A stretch of DNA of 64,000 nucleotides. Source: Ideonella sp. (lineage in GTDB: Bacteria; Pseudomonadota; Gammaproteobacteria; Burkholderiales; Burkholderiaceae_C). How positions within the stretch are numbered: position 1 is the first letter of the stretch; the number at the start of each line of letters is the position of its first letter. The notes below the pieces were generated by a model that saw only the letters and a program-made list of their open reading frames with translations, was not told the origin of the DNA and searched no databases. The stretch is taken from contig JABTUY010000005.1 of the NCBI GenBank assembly GCA_015075165.1, positions 186,001 through 250,000 on the forward strand, read 5' to 3'. The translations under genes were made by a program, and so were the position numbers. This document shows positions 15,987 through 24,251 of this stretch, in pieces.

Positions 15987-18900
15987 ATGGACGTTGCGGC
16001 CACCCGCGAACCCGCCGCCGGCGCACCGCTGGCGCGCCCCGACTACCAACTGAGCGACAACCTCTGGGCCGAGCGCGGCAGCGTGTTCCTCACCGGCACG
16101 CAGGCGCTGCTGCGGCTGCTGCTGATGCAGCGCGCGCGCGATGCCCGCGCCGGGCTGGACACGCGCGGCTTCGTCAGCGGCTACCGCGGCTCGCCGCTGG
16201 GCATGGTCGACCAGGCGATCTGGAAGGCGGGCGCGAAGTTCGCCGACGCCGGCGTGCGCTTCGTGCCGGCGATCAACGAGGAGCTCGCCGCCACGCAGGT
16301 GCTGGGCACGCAGCGCGTCGAGTCCGACCCCGAGCGCACGGTGGCGGGCGTGTTCTCGATGTGGTACGGCAAGGGCCCGGGCGTCGACCGCGCCGGCGAT
16401 GCGCTGAAGCACGGCAACGCCTACGGCAGCTCGCCCACCGGCGGCGTGCTGGTGGTGGCCGGCGACGACCACGGCTGCGTGTCGTCGTCGATGTCGCACC
16501 AGAGCGATGGGCTGTTCCAGGCCTTCCTGATGCCGATCGTGTCGCCGGCGTGCGTGGCCGAGTACCTCGAGTTCGGCCTCTACGGCTGGGCGCTGTCGCG
16601 CTACAGCGGCAACTGGGTGGGCTTCACCGCGCTGTCCGAGGTGGTGGAAAGCGGCGCCACGGTGGATCTCGATGCGATCGCGCAGCGCGTCGACGCCTGG
16701 CGCGATGCCGACGCGGTGCGCGCGATCACCGGCCACGCCGCGCCGGCCGACGGCCTGCACTATCGCTGGCCCGACCTGCCGAGCCCGCGCATCGAGGTGC
16801 GCCTGCACGACAAGCTGGCCGCGGTGCAGGCGTTCGCGCGCGTCAACTCGATCGACCGCGAGGTCATCGCGTCGCCGCAGGCGAGCGTGGGCATCGTCAC
16901 CTGCGGCAAGGCGCACTACGATCTGATGGAGGTGCTGCGCCGCCTCGAGATCACGCCGGCGATGCTCGCCGCGGCCGGCGTGCGCCTGCTGAAGGTGGGC
17001 TTGTCGTTCCCGCTCGAGACGACGCGCATGCGCGCCTTCGCGCACGGCCTGCGCGAGGTGCTGGTGATCGAGGAGAAGGCCCCGATCGTCGAGACGCAGC
17101 TGCGCGACCTGTTCTACAACGCCCCGGCCGGTGCGCGCCCGGTGATCGTCGGCAAGCACGATGCCGATGGGCGGCCGCTGGTGTCGGCGGCGAGCGAGCT
17201 GCGGCCGTCGCGGCTGATCGAGATCGTGGCGCACTGGATCGCGCGCCACTTCCCGGGCGACCGCACGCTCGGCGACCACCTGCAGCACGTGCGCGACTTC
17301 ACGCTGCCCGAGCTGCTGAGCAACGCCGCCGATGCGGTCAAGCGCGTACCGTACTTCTGCGCCGGCTGCCCGCACAACACCAGCACCCGCGTGCCCGAGG
17401 GCTCGCGCGCGCAGGCCGGCATCGGCTGCCACGTGATGGCCGCCTGGATGGGGCGGCATACCGAAGGCGTGATCCAGATGGGCGGCGAGGGCGTCGACTG
17501 GGTCAGCCACTCGATGTTCACCCGGGTGCCGCACGTGTTCCAGAACCTGGGCGATGGCACCTACTGGCACTCGGGCTACCTGGCGATCCGCCAGGCGGTG
17601 GCCTCGAAGGCCACCATCACCTACAAGATCCTGTTCAACGATGCGGTGGCGATGACCGGTGGCCAGCCGGTCGACGGCGCGATCAGCGTCGATCGCATCG
17701 CGCGCCAAGTCGAGAGCGAGGGCGTCGAGCGGGTGGTGGTCGTCAGCGACGACATCGCCAAGTACGACCGGCAGCGCGCGCTGTTTCCGGCCGGCACCGA
17801 GTTCCACCCGCGCGAGGCGCTCGACGCCGTGCAGCGCCGGCTGCGCGAGATCGAAGGCGTCACCGTGCTGATCTACGAGCAGACCTGCGCGGCCGAGAAG
17901 CGGCGGCGGCGCAAGAAGGGCGAGCTCGCGGATCCGGCGCGCCGCATCTTCATCAACGAGCACGTCTGCGAGGGCTGCGGCGACTGCTCGGTGCAGAGCA
18001 ACTGCGTCGCGGTGCTGCCGCATGACGAGCGCCGCCCGGCCGCTCCGAAGGCGCTCGCTCCCCCTCGGGGGGACGACGCGCAGCGTCAAGGGGGCGCAGA
18101 GTTCGGGCTCGGGCGCAAGCGCAAGATCGACCAGAGCAGCTGCAACAAGGACTACTCTTGCGTGAAGGGCTTCTGCCCGAGCTTCGTCGGCGTGGTCGGC
18201 GGCGCACTGCGCAAGCGCGCCGGTGCGCTGGAGGCCGACCGGCAGGGCTTCGCGCGCCGCGTGGCCGCGCTGCCGCAACCTGCGCCGCACGAATGGACGG
18301 GCCCGTACGACCTGCTCGTCACCGGCGTCGGCGGCACCGGCGTGGTCACCGTCGGTGCGGTGATCGCGATGGCCGCGCACCTCGAAGGCAAGAGCGCCAG
18401 CGTGCTCGACTTCATGGGCTTCGCGCAGAAGGGCGGCTCGGTGCTGAGCTTCGTGCGCTGGGCCGACCGGCCCGAGCGGCTGAACCAGGTGCGCATCGAC
18501 ACCCAGCAGGCCGATGCGCTGCTGGCCTGCGACCTCGTGGTCGGTGCGTCGTCCGAGGCGCTGCAGACGGTGCGCCACGGCCGCACGCGGGTGCTGGCCA
18601 ACGTGCACGAGGTGCCGGTGGCCGAGGCGGTGCTGAACCCCGACGCCGACCTGCGCGTCACCGGGCTGCTCGAGAAGCTGCACTTCGCCGCCGGCCGCGA
18701 GCGCGTGGAAACTTTCGACGCGCAGGCGCTGGCCGAGGAGTTTCTCGGCGACACCATCGTCGCCAACATCCTGGCGCTGGGCTACGCGTGGCAGCGCGGC
18801 CTGGTGCCGGTGAGCCTGCCGGCGCTCGAGCGCGCGATCGAGCTCAACGGCGTGGCGGTGCAGAGCAACCTGCTGGCGTTCGCGCTCGGCCGCCTCGCGG

Positions 18901-19673
18901 CGGGCGACGCGGCGGCGCTGCAGGCGTTGCGCGGCACCGCGGCGGAACCGGCGCTGGGCGCGGATGCGCAGGGCATCGAGGCGCTGATCGCGCGCGGCGT
19001 CGAACACCTCACGGGCTACCAGGATGCGGCCTACGCGCAGCGCTACGCCGAGCGCGTGCGCCGCGTGTGGGCCCACGAGACGGCGCTGGGCGCCGACGCG
19101 AGCCTGCCGTTCACGCTCGCGGTGGCCGCCAGCCTGCGCAAGCTGATGGCCTACAAGGACGAGTACGAGGTGGCGCGCCTGTACACCGACGGCCGCTTCC
19201 GGCGCGAGTTGCAGGCACAGTTCGAAGGCAACGTGCGGCTCGAGTTCTACATGGCGCCGCCGCTGCTGGCGCGCGCACGCAACGGCCAGCCACCGCGCAA
19301 GCTGCGCTTCGGCGGCTGGCTGCTGCCGCTGCTGCATGTGCTGGCGCGCGGCAAGCGCCTGCGCGGCGGCGTGTTCGACCTGTTCGGGCGCACGGCCGAG
19401 CGCCGCCTGGAGCGCGAGCTGATCGCGCAGTACGAGGCACGCATCGACGAGCTGCTGCCGCAGTTGAGCCTGCGCACGCTGGCGCTGGCCAGCGAGATCG
19501 CGCGGGTCCCGCAGAGCATGCGCGGCTACGGCCATGTGAAGATCGCCAACGTCGCGCTCGCGCGCACCCGCGAGGCCGAGTTGCTGTACCGGCTCGACCC
19601 GCAGCGCTACCCGCGCCCGGCCGTGGCCGCACAGGCCGGGCAGCTGAAGGGCATTGCGGTGGTCGCACGCTGA
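15987..19673 (+). CDS. Indolepyruvate ferredoxin oxidoreductase, fused subunits
   Basis: A 1228-residue one-piece 2-oxoacid:ferredoxin oxidoreductase. It oxidatively decarboxylates aryl pyruvates (indolepyruvate, phenylpyruvate) from amino-acid degradation to acyl-CoA, reducing ferredoxin. The order is a pyrimidine-binding domain (GFVSGYRGSPLGMVDQ), a TPP-binding region (GGEGVDWVSHS and the metal-site area FNDAVAMTGGQPVDG), an iron-sulfur segment (CEGCGDCSVQSNC at about 660, SSCNKDYSCVKGFCP at about 715), and a C-terminal gamma domain (TGVGGTGVVTVGAVIA). ATG 15987 has GGAG upstream. About 22-25 extra residues lie between the two cysteine clusters and are encoded by a repeat-like sequence. It is probably controlled by the divergent Lrp regulator. 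Confidence 0.92.
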   Translation: MDVAATREPAAGAPLARPDYQLSDNLWAERGSVFLTGTQALLRLLLMQRARDARAGLDTRGFVSGYRGSPLGMVDQAIWKAGAKFADAGVRFVPAINEELAATQVLGTQRVESDPERTVAGVFSMWYGKGPGVDRAGDALKHGNAYGSSPTGGVLVVAGDDHGCVSSSMSHQSDGLFQAFLMPIVSPACVAEYLEFGLYGWALSRYSGNWVGFTALSEVVESGATVDLDAIAQRVDAWRDADAVRAITGHAAPADGLHYRWPDLPSPRIEVRLHDKLAAVQAFARVNSIDREVIASPQASVGIVTCGKAHYDLMEVLRRLEITPAMLAAAGVRLLKVGLSFPLETTRMRAFAHGLREVLVIEEKAPIVETQLRDLFYNAPAGARPVIVGKHDADGRPLVSAASELRPSRLIEIVAHWIARHFPGDRTLGDHLQHVRDFTLPELLSNAADAVKRVPYFCAGCPHNTSTRVPEGSRAQAGIGCHVMAAWMGRHTEGVIQMGGEGVDWVSHSMFTRVPHVFQNLGDGTYWHSGYLAIRQAVASKATITYKILFNDAVAMTGGQPVDGAISVDRIARQVESEGVERVVVVSDDIAKYDRQRALFPAGTEFHPREALDAVQRRLREIEGVTVLIYEQTCAAEKRRRRKKGELADPARRIFINEHVCEGCGDCSVQSNCVAVLPHDERRPAAPKALAPPRGDDAQRQGGAEFGLGRKRKIDQSSCNKDYSCVKGFCPSFVGVVGGALRKRAGALEADRQGFARRVAALPQPAPHEWTGPYDLLVTGVGGTGVVTVGAVIAMAAHLEGKSASVLDFMGFAQKGGSVLSFVRWADRPERLNQVRIDTQQADALLACDLVVGASSEALQTVRHGRTRVLANVHEVPVAEAVLNPDADLRVTGLLEKLHFAAGRERVETFDAQALAEEFLGDTIVANILALGYAWQRGLVPVSLPALERAIELNGVAVQSNLLAFALGRLAAGDAAALQALRGTAAEPALGADAQGIEALIARGVEHLTGYQDAAYAQRYAERVRRVWAHETALGADASLPFTLAVAASLRKLMAYKDEYEVARLYTDGRFRRELQAQFEGNVRLEFYMAPPLLARARNGQPPRKLRFGGWLLPLLHVLARGKRLRGGVFDLFGRTAERRLERELIAQYEARIDELLPQLSLRTLALASEIARVPQSMRGYGHVKIANVALARTREAELLYRLDPQRYPRPAVAAQAGQLKGIAVVAR
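18030..18106 (+). repeat. Repeat-like insertion within the IOR gene
   Basis: A segment with an inverted core (CTCCCCCTC, then GGGGGG), followed by GACGACGCGCAGCGTCAAGG, sits in frame inside the oxidoreductase gene between its two cysteine-rich motifs. Its GGCGCT...CCCCCT...GGGGG style resembles the dispersed repeats at 46634 and 46776. In the family as I recall it the two motifs are joined by only about ten residues ending in EFGRKR, so this stretch looks inserted. Exact borders are approximate. Confidence 0.55.
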
Positions 19674-19703
19674 AGAGCCGCTGCGCGACGCGGTGGGCGG
19701 GGC

Positions 19704-19731
19704 CGCCGCGCGCCACGCTGTGCGCGCGGCG
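19704..19731 (+). terminator. Hairpin after the IOR gene
   Basis: A perfect 10-bp inverted repeat CGCCGCGCGC (19704-19713) / GCGCGCGGCG (19722-19731) with an 8-base loop, 31 bases after the stop. It has no T run, but the stem is very stable. Confidence 0.45.
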
Positions 19732-19869
19732 ACGCGCGCGGCATCGCGCATGGGGCGAGCCCAAGCATCGAGGTCGTGCTGCCGCGGTGGCCTGCGGCGC
19801 GTGTGGTAGAACTTGGCTCGCTGTGGCCGCCGGCGCGCAGCGACTCCCCCTGCAATCGCCTCGAACCGC

Positions 19870-20640
19870 ATGCTCGGAACCTTCAAACCCGTGGCCTTCG
19901 AGCCCTATGGCCGCAGGCGCTCGTCGCGGCGCATGCCGCAATGGCTGGTGATGCTGCTGCTCGGCGCCGCCGCCGGCGTGGTGGGCGTGCTGCTGGTGCA
20001 GCAGCGCGTGCTGCCGCCGCGGCTGTCGGCCAGCGAATCCACCGCGCTGCGCGCCCAGCTCGCGCAGGCCGAGCAGGAGCGCGACCGCGCGCGCGCCGAG
20101 GCCGCCACCGCGGTCCAGCAGCGTGACGCTGCGACGGCCGAGCGCAAGGCCGCGGTCGACGAACTTGCGGCCGACCGCGAGCGCACGAAGAACGCCCGCG
20201 CCGACCAGGAGTTCCTGATCGCGTCGCTGCCGCCCGACCCACGCGGCGGCGCGGTCGAGGTGCGCGCCGCGCGCTTCACGCGCGAGCGCGGCGCGCTGAA
20301 CTACGAGGTGCTGCTGACCCGGGGCAAGGGCGCCGTCACCGCTCCCGGCGGCAAAGGCGCCTCCACAGCACCCGGCGGCAAGAGCGTCGCCAAGGGCGGC
20401 GACGCGGCCGACAACCTGCCGCCACTGGCCGGCGTGATGCAGTTCATCGTCGCTGGCTCCTCGGGCAGCGGCGAGCGTCACATCACGCTCGAGCCGATCA
20501 AGATCAACCTCGGCAGCCACCAGCGCCTGCGCGGCAGCGTGCCGTTGCCCGAGAACTTCACCGCCCGGAAGACGACCATCAGTGTCTTCGACCGCGTCGG
20601 CGGCAAGCAGTTGGGCATGCGTGTGCTGTTCGTCGGGTGA
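19870..20640 (+). CDS. Membrane-anchored coiled-coil protein (DUF6776-like)
   Basis: A 256-residue protein with a basic N-terminus (GRRRSSRRMP), one membrane span (QWLVMLLLGAAAGVVGVLLV, about residues 24-43), a periplasmic coiled coil (about 55-110, ALRAQLAQAEQERDRARAEA) and a C-terminal beta domain (EVRAARFTRERGALNYEVLLTR ... ITLEPIKINLGSHQRLRGSV). A short imperfect internal repeat (GKGAVTAPG, GKGASTAPG) interrupts the beta domain at about residues 156-175. The domain order matches what I recall of DUF6776 proteins; function is unknown. It is monocistronic as far as visible. Confidence 0.65.
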   Translation: MLGTFKPVAFEPYGRRRSSRRMPQWLVMLLLGAAAGVVGVLLVQQRVLPPRLSASESTALRAQLAQAEQERDRARAEAATAVQQRDAATAERKAAVDELAADRERTKNARADQEFLIASLPPDPRGGAVEVRAARFTRERGALNYEVLLTRGKGAVTAPGGKGASTAPGGKSVAKGGDAADNLPPLAGVMQFIVAGSSGSGERHITLEPIKINLGSHQRLRGSVPLPENFTARKTTISVFDRVGGKQLGMRVLFVG

Positions 20641-20825
20641 GGCATCGGCGGCGACGGCGCAAGGCGTCGGTTCGAGGCCCTGGTCGGGCGGCTGAGAACG
20701 CATCCGCCTGCCGGGCGGGTTCGTGCTCCGCCGCGCGCTCGTGCTGCACGGAGTACCCGGCGCGCACGCGCTGCACGGCGAGCCCGGCGTTCACGCGCCG
20801 GCCGTCGGTACCGACGGCACCGCGC

Positions 20826-21200
20826 TCAGCTGCCGATTGCGCCGACCGATGCGTCGTGGCGCGCGCCGTTTTGCACCGCCGCGCGGCCGCCGGCCGGCGG
20901 CTGGCGCAACGGCTCGAGCGTGCACTCGAGGTCGTCGAGCGCAGCAAACACGCCGAGCGCGCCGGCGTGCAGGGCCCGCGCCGGTGCGGTGGGCAGCATG
21001 CGACGGCCGTCGCAACGGAACAGCGGCACGCCCACTGCTTCGGCCAGCTTGCGCAGGTGCCCCGACACGGTGGGTTGAGCCAGATGCAGCGCTTCGGAGG
21101 CGCGCGTCACCGAACCCAGCCGCATCACGGCATCGAACGCGGCCAACTGCGGCAGCATGCCGTGACGCAGGTAGCGTCGCAGTCTTCGAGAGGTTTCCAT
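20826..21200 (-). pseudogene. LysR-type regulator remnant, DNA-binding domain only
   Basis: A 124-residue reading frame that begins with a good LysR helix-turn-helix (LPQLAAFDAVMRLGSVTRASEALHLAQPTVSGHLRKLAEAVGVPLF). It then loses family similarity after about residue 85 and ends without the ~200-residue co-inducer domain. No continuation is apparent in the other frames up to 20641. It is most likely the truncated remains of a LysR gene, although a stand-alone DNA-binding protein cannot be excluded. It is divergent from the TerC-UspA gene across a 481-base gap. Confidence 0.6.
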
Positions 21201-21681
21201 CGTCGTCCGCTTTCAGTCCTGAAGCGGTGCCGCCGCTGCGGCATCCGCGCGGGGGCAACGACCTGGGGGTGTGGTTGAAAAGTCCAGACCGGTGCCCTGA
21301 CAGGCAAAGGTCTCGTTCGGCAGCCTGCTGGCCGCTCGGGCACCGGGGCCTGAGCGAACAGACCCGGACTGACGGTGCACCGGCAGCGCCGCCCGCGAAG
21401 GCGGCACCGGAACTACTCCCGCTTTGCAACCCGTGCCGCGCCGCCGCGAACGGCCTTGCTGCACGCAGGTGCTTTGTACCACGTCGCCGGCCGTGCGACC
21501 AAGGCCGGAGTCGGCACAAACCCGGCCCGCGAACGCGGGCGCATCGCGATTCGCGATGGCAGCCATTGCGCAGCGCGCCGGCAGGTTTCGCCAAATGCGG
21601 CAGCAGCTATCGCCATATGCAGACGCCGGCTCGGCGCTGCGCTTTCACAATCACCGTCACCCATCGCTTCCTGGAGCACGT
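21201..21681. other. 481-base intergenic region with hairpins upstream of the TerC-UspA gene
   Basis: No gene is seen here. Three symmetrical elements are present. The first is a long stem GGTCT-c-GTTCG (21309-21319) with CGAAC-AGACC (21355-21364). The second is CCCGCG-AA-CGCGGG (21526-21539). The third is a 17-bp palindrome CATCGCGA-T-TCGCGATG (21542-21558). Because TerC genes are often preceded by a manganese-sensing yybP-ykoY riboswitch, I looked for that element's conserved core and did not find it. The palindrome could be an operator shared with the divergent LysR remnant. Confidence 0.4.
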
Positions 21682-22977
21682 GTGGAGCCCGGCCAGTTCC
21701 TGTCTGCGTTGATGGCGATCGTGGTGATCGACATCGTGCTCGCCGGCGACAACGCGATCGTCATCGCGCTGGCCGCCCGGCAGTTGCCGCAGCGCCTGCA
21801 GAAGCGTGCCATCGTCTGGGGCGCGCTCGGTGCGGTGGCCGTGCGCATCGTGCTGACGGCCGCCGTGGTCTGGCTGCTGAAAGTGCCGGGCCTGCTGGCG
21901 ATCGGCGGCGCGCTGCTGGTGTGGATCGCGTGGAAGCTGCTGCAGCCCGACGAGGCGCAGCAGGTCGACACCGGCAGCGACGCGCACCCGTCGAGGCCGG
22001 CCGCGCACGCGATGCCGGCGGCCACCACGTTCTGGGGCGCGATGCGCACGGTGATCGTGGCCGACGCGCTGATGGGGCTGGACAACGTGCTCGCGGTCGC
22101 CGGTGCGGCGCACGGCAGCCTGCTGCTGGTGGCGCTGGGGCTGGCGATCAGCGTGCCGATCGTGATGTGGGGCAGCACGCTCGTGCTGAAGGTGGTCGAA
22201 CGGTTTCCGGTCGTGGTCTACGTCGGTGCCGGCGTGCTGGTGTGGACCGCGGTGACGATGATGCTGAGCGAGCCGCTGCTGAAGGCCTGGCTGGCCGAGC
22301 AGCACGTGCCGCGCGCGCTGCCGTTCGCGCTGGTGCCGCTGCTGCTGGTGGCCGCCTTCGTGCGCAACCACCGGCAGCTCGAATCGCGCATCCACGCCCG
22401 GCTGCGCGCGATGTCCGACGTCGCACCCCAGCCCGCACCCCCCACCGTTCCCGGAGGACCACCCATGCTCAACGTCCTGGTGCCCATCGATGGCTCCGCC
22501 AACAGCCTCACCGCGCTGCGCCATGCCATCGCCGAATACCGCCGCGACCACGACCTGAAGCTGCACCTGCTGCACGTGCAGCCGCGGCTGTCGCGCCACA
22601 TCTCGCGCTTCGTCAGCCGTGGCGACCGCGAGGCCTGGCACCATGAGCGTGCCGACGCCGCGCTGGCCGGCGCGCGCGAGCTGCTGCGGCAGGCCGAGGT
22701 GCCGTTCGAGGAGCAGTGGTGCATCGGCGACCGCGCCGAGGAGATCTGCCGCGCCGCGCAGGAGTTGAACTGCCATCACATCGTGATCGGCACCGCGCGC
22801 AAGAACTCGCTGACGCGGATGCTCGAGGATTCGGTGACCGGCAAGGTGCTCGAGACGGCCACCGTGCCGGTCGAGGTGGTGGTGGGCCGCGAGGTGTCGC
22901 GCCTGGAACGCTGGGGCGTGCCCACCGGCATCGGTCTGAGCCTCGGGGGCCTCGTGCTGGCGGTGCTGGCCGACTGA
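21682..22977 (+). CDS. TerC-family membrane protein fused to a UspA domain
   Basis: A 431-residue fusion. Residues about 1-235 are a TerC/YkoY-like integral membrane protein with the motifs MAIVVIDIVLAGDNAIVIAL and VIVADALMGLDNVLAVAGAA, whose acidic residues are thought to handle metal ions (Mn efflux in homologues). From residue 262 (MLNVLVPIDGSANSLTALRHA) to about 415 runs a universal-stress-protein domain with the nucleotide-loop motif VIGTARKNSLTRMLEDSVTGKV, then a C-terminal hydrophobic helix. The start is GTG 21682 with GGAG upstream. ATG 22465, at the UspA boundary, has its own GGAGG seven bases upstream, so free UspA may also be made. Confidence 0.82.
   Translation: MEPGQFLSALMAIVVIDIVLAGDNAIVIALAARQLPQRLQKRAIVWGALGAVAVRIVLTAAVVWLLKVPGLLAIGGALLVWIAWKLLQPDEAQQVDTGSDAHPSRPAAHAMPAATTFWGAMRTVIVADALMGLDNVLAVAGAAHGSLLLVALGLAISVPIVMWGSTLVLKVVERFPVVVYVGAGVLVWTAVTMMLSEPLLKAWLAEQHVPRALPFALVPLLLVAAFVRNHRQLESRIHARLRAMSDVAPQPAPPTVPGGPPMLNVLVPIDGSANSLTALRHAIAEYRRDHDLKLHLLHVQPRLSRHISRFVSRGDREAWHHERADAALAGARELLRQAEVPFEEQWCIGDRAEEICRAAQELNCHHIVIGTARKNSLTRMLEDSVTGKVLETATVPVEVVVGREVSRLERWGVPTGIGLSLGGLVLAVLAD
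22453..22467 (+). promoter_or_regulatory. Internal Shine-Dalgarno and in-frame ATG for the UspA domain
   Basis: GGAGG at 22453-22457 is seven bases before ATG 22465, in frame with the TerC part and exactly at the start of the UspA domain. It is stronger than the site for the full-length start and suggests internal initiation or a recently fused second gene. Confidence 0.55.
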
Positions 22978-23025
22978 GCGGGCCGCGGCGCCGCCGCGTC
23001 GCACGCTGGCCGCGGTGCCGCGCGG

Positions 23026-23051
23026 GGTCGCGTTGTCGGCGCGCCGCGACC
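23026..23051. terminator. Hairpin between convergent TerC-UspA and SMP-30 genes
   Basis: GGTCGCG (23026-23032) pairs perfectly with CGCGACC (23045-23051) in an otherwise extremely GC-rich gap between two convergent stops. It could act in both directions; there is no T run. Confidence 0.35.
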
Positions 23052-23065
23052 GCGCCGCGCGACGA

Positions 23066-24064
23066 TCAGACGCAGCCGCGCGTGTTGACGTACAGCGCGT
23101 ATAGCGAGTGGCTGGCGGCCATGAACAGGCGGTTGTGCTTCGCGCCCCCGAAGCACAGGTTCGCGCAGCGCTCGGGCAGGTGGATGTGCGCCACATCCTG
23201 GCCGGCGGGGTTGTACACGCGCACGCCGTCGAGCCGGTCGGCCTGCGTGCCGTCGCTGCTGCCGAAGCCGCACCAGACATGGCCGCTGATGTCGACCTTG
23301 ATGCCGTCGTACGCCCCGGGCCCGCCGGCGTCGACGAACAGGCGCTTGCGCGTTAGCGTGCCGTCGGCGCCGACGTCGTAGGCCCAGATGCGGCGGTGCG
23401 GCAGCGCGCGGCTCTCGACCACGTACAGCATCTGCTCGTCGGGTGAGAACGCCAGCCCGTTGGGCGCCGCGAGGTCGTCGATCACGCGCTGCAGCTCGCC
23501 GTTGCGTGGGTCGATGCGGTACACCGCCCACGGCGTCTCGCTGGCCGCAGGCTCGCCCTCCCAGTGGCCGGCGATGCCGAACAGCGGATCGGTGAACCAG
23601 ATGCCGCCGTCGCGCGCGCAGACGATGTCGTTCGGCGAATTGAGCCGCTTGCCCTGCCAGCGCTCGGCCAGCACGGTGATCGTGCCGTCGTACTCGGTGC
23701 GCGTGACGCGGCGCGTCAGGTGTTCGCACGAGAGCAGGCGGCCCTGCCGGTCGCGCGCGTGGCCGTTGGCGTGGTTCGACGGCGCGCGGAAGACGCTGCT
23801 GCGGCCGGTGGTCTCGTCCCAGCGCAGCATGCGGTTGTTGGGGATGTCCGACAGCAGCAGGTAGCGCCCGTCGCCGAACCACACCGGGCCCTCGGCCCAG
23901 CGCAGGCCGCTGGCGAGCTGCTCGACATGCGCGCTGAACAGGCGCAACTTCAGGAACGACGGGTCGAGGATCTCGACCGCCGGGTCGGGGTAGCGCGCAC
24001 TCGGCGTGAACGGTACGCCGGGGCCTTCGAGCGGCGGCGTGGGCAGCAGCGGATGGGTCGTCAT
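23066..24064 (-). CDS. SMP-30/gluconolactonase-family lactonase
   Basis: A 332-residue beta-propeller protein of the SMP-30/gluconolactonase/LRE family, soluble and cytosolic (no signal peptide). Key blocks are LRWAEGPVWFGDGRYLLLSDIPNNRMLRWDE with the metal-ligand Glu in AEGP, NSPNDIVCARDGGIWFTDP with the Asn ligand, APNGLAFSPDEQMLYVVES and DGIKVDISGHVWCG with the Asp ligand. These keep the calcium/zinc site of sugar lactonases. Family members hydrolyse gluconolactone or other lactones. ATG 24064 is chosen over upstream in-frame starts because the preceding residues are low complexity. It is divergent from the 2-hydroxyacid dehydrogenase gene. Confidence 0.87.
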   Translation of the reverse strand: MTTHPLLPTPPLEGPGVPFTPSARYPDPAVEILDPSFLKLRLFSAHVEQLASGLRWAEGPVWFGDGRYLLLSDIPNNRMLRWDETTGRSSVFRAPSNHANGHARDRQGRLLSCEHLTRRVTRTEYDGTITVLAERWQGKRLNSPNDIVCARDGGIWFTDPLFGIAGHWEGEPAASETPWAVYRIDPRNGELQRVIDDLAAPNGLAFSPDEQMLYVVESRALPHRRIWAYDVGADGTLTRKRLFVDAGGPGAYDGIKVDISGHVWCGFGSSDGTQADRLDGVRVYNPAGQDVAHIHLPERCANLCFGGAKHNRLFMAASHSLYALYVNTRGCV

Positions 24065-24251
24065 CGGTCGGGCGGGCTGTGGCGAAATGCGGTGGTGTTG
24101 CGGCGCACCGACGTTGAGGTGCGATGGCTGCGCCGGTCCGCAGTATGGCGGCATCTGCATTGCACGCGGTGGCACTCGCGGGCCCAGGCTGTACGATCAC
24201 ACTGCTCATGCACAAGATCACAAGGCAGGCGGTGCCGGAGGAGCGCAGGCG

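Noticed and set aside
14727-19886. 1719-codon open frame on the minus strand opposite the IOR gene
   Set aside because: It is antisense to clear genes (GFA-like, lrp, IOR), has His/Arg/Ala-rich shadow composition and no domain; an artefact of high GC.
21201-21681. yybP-ykoY manganese riboswitch before the TerC gene
   Set aside because: The conserved core of that element was not found by eye, although the position would fit.
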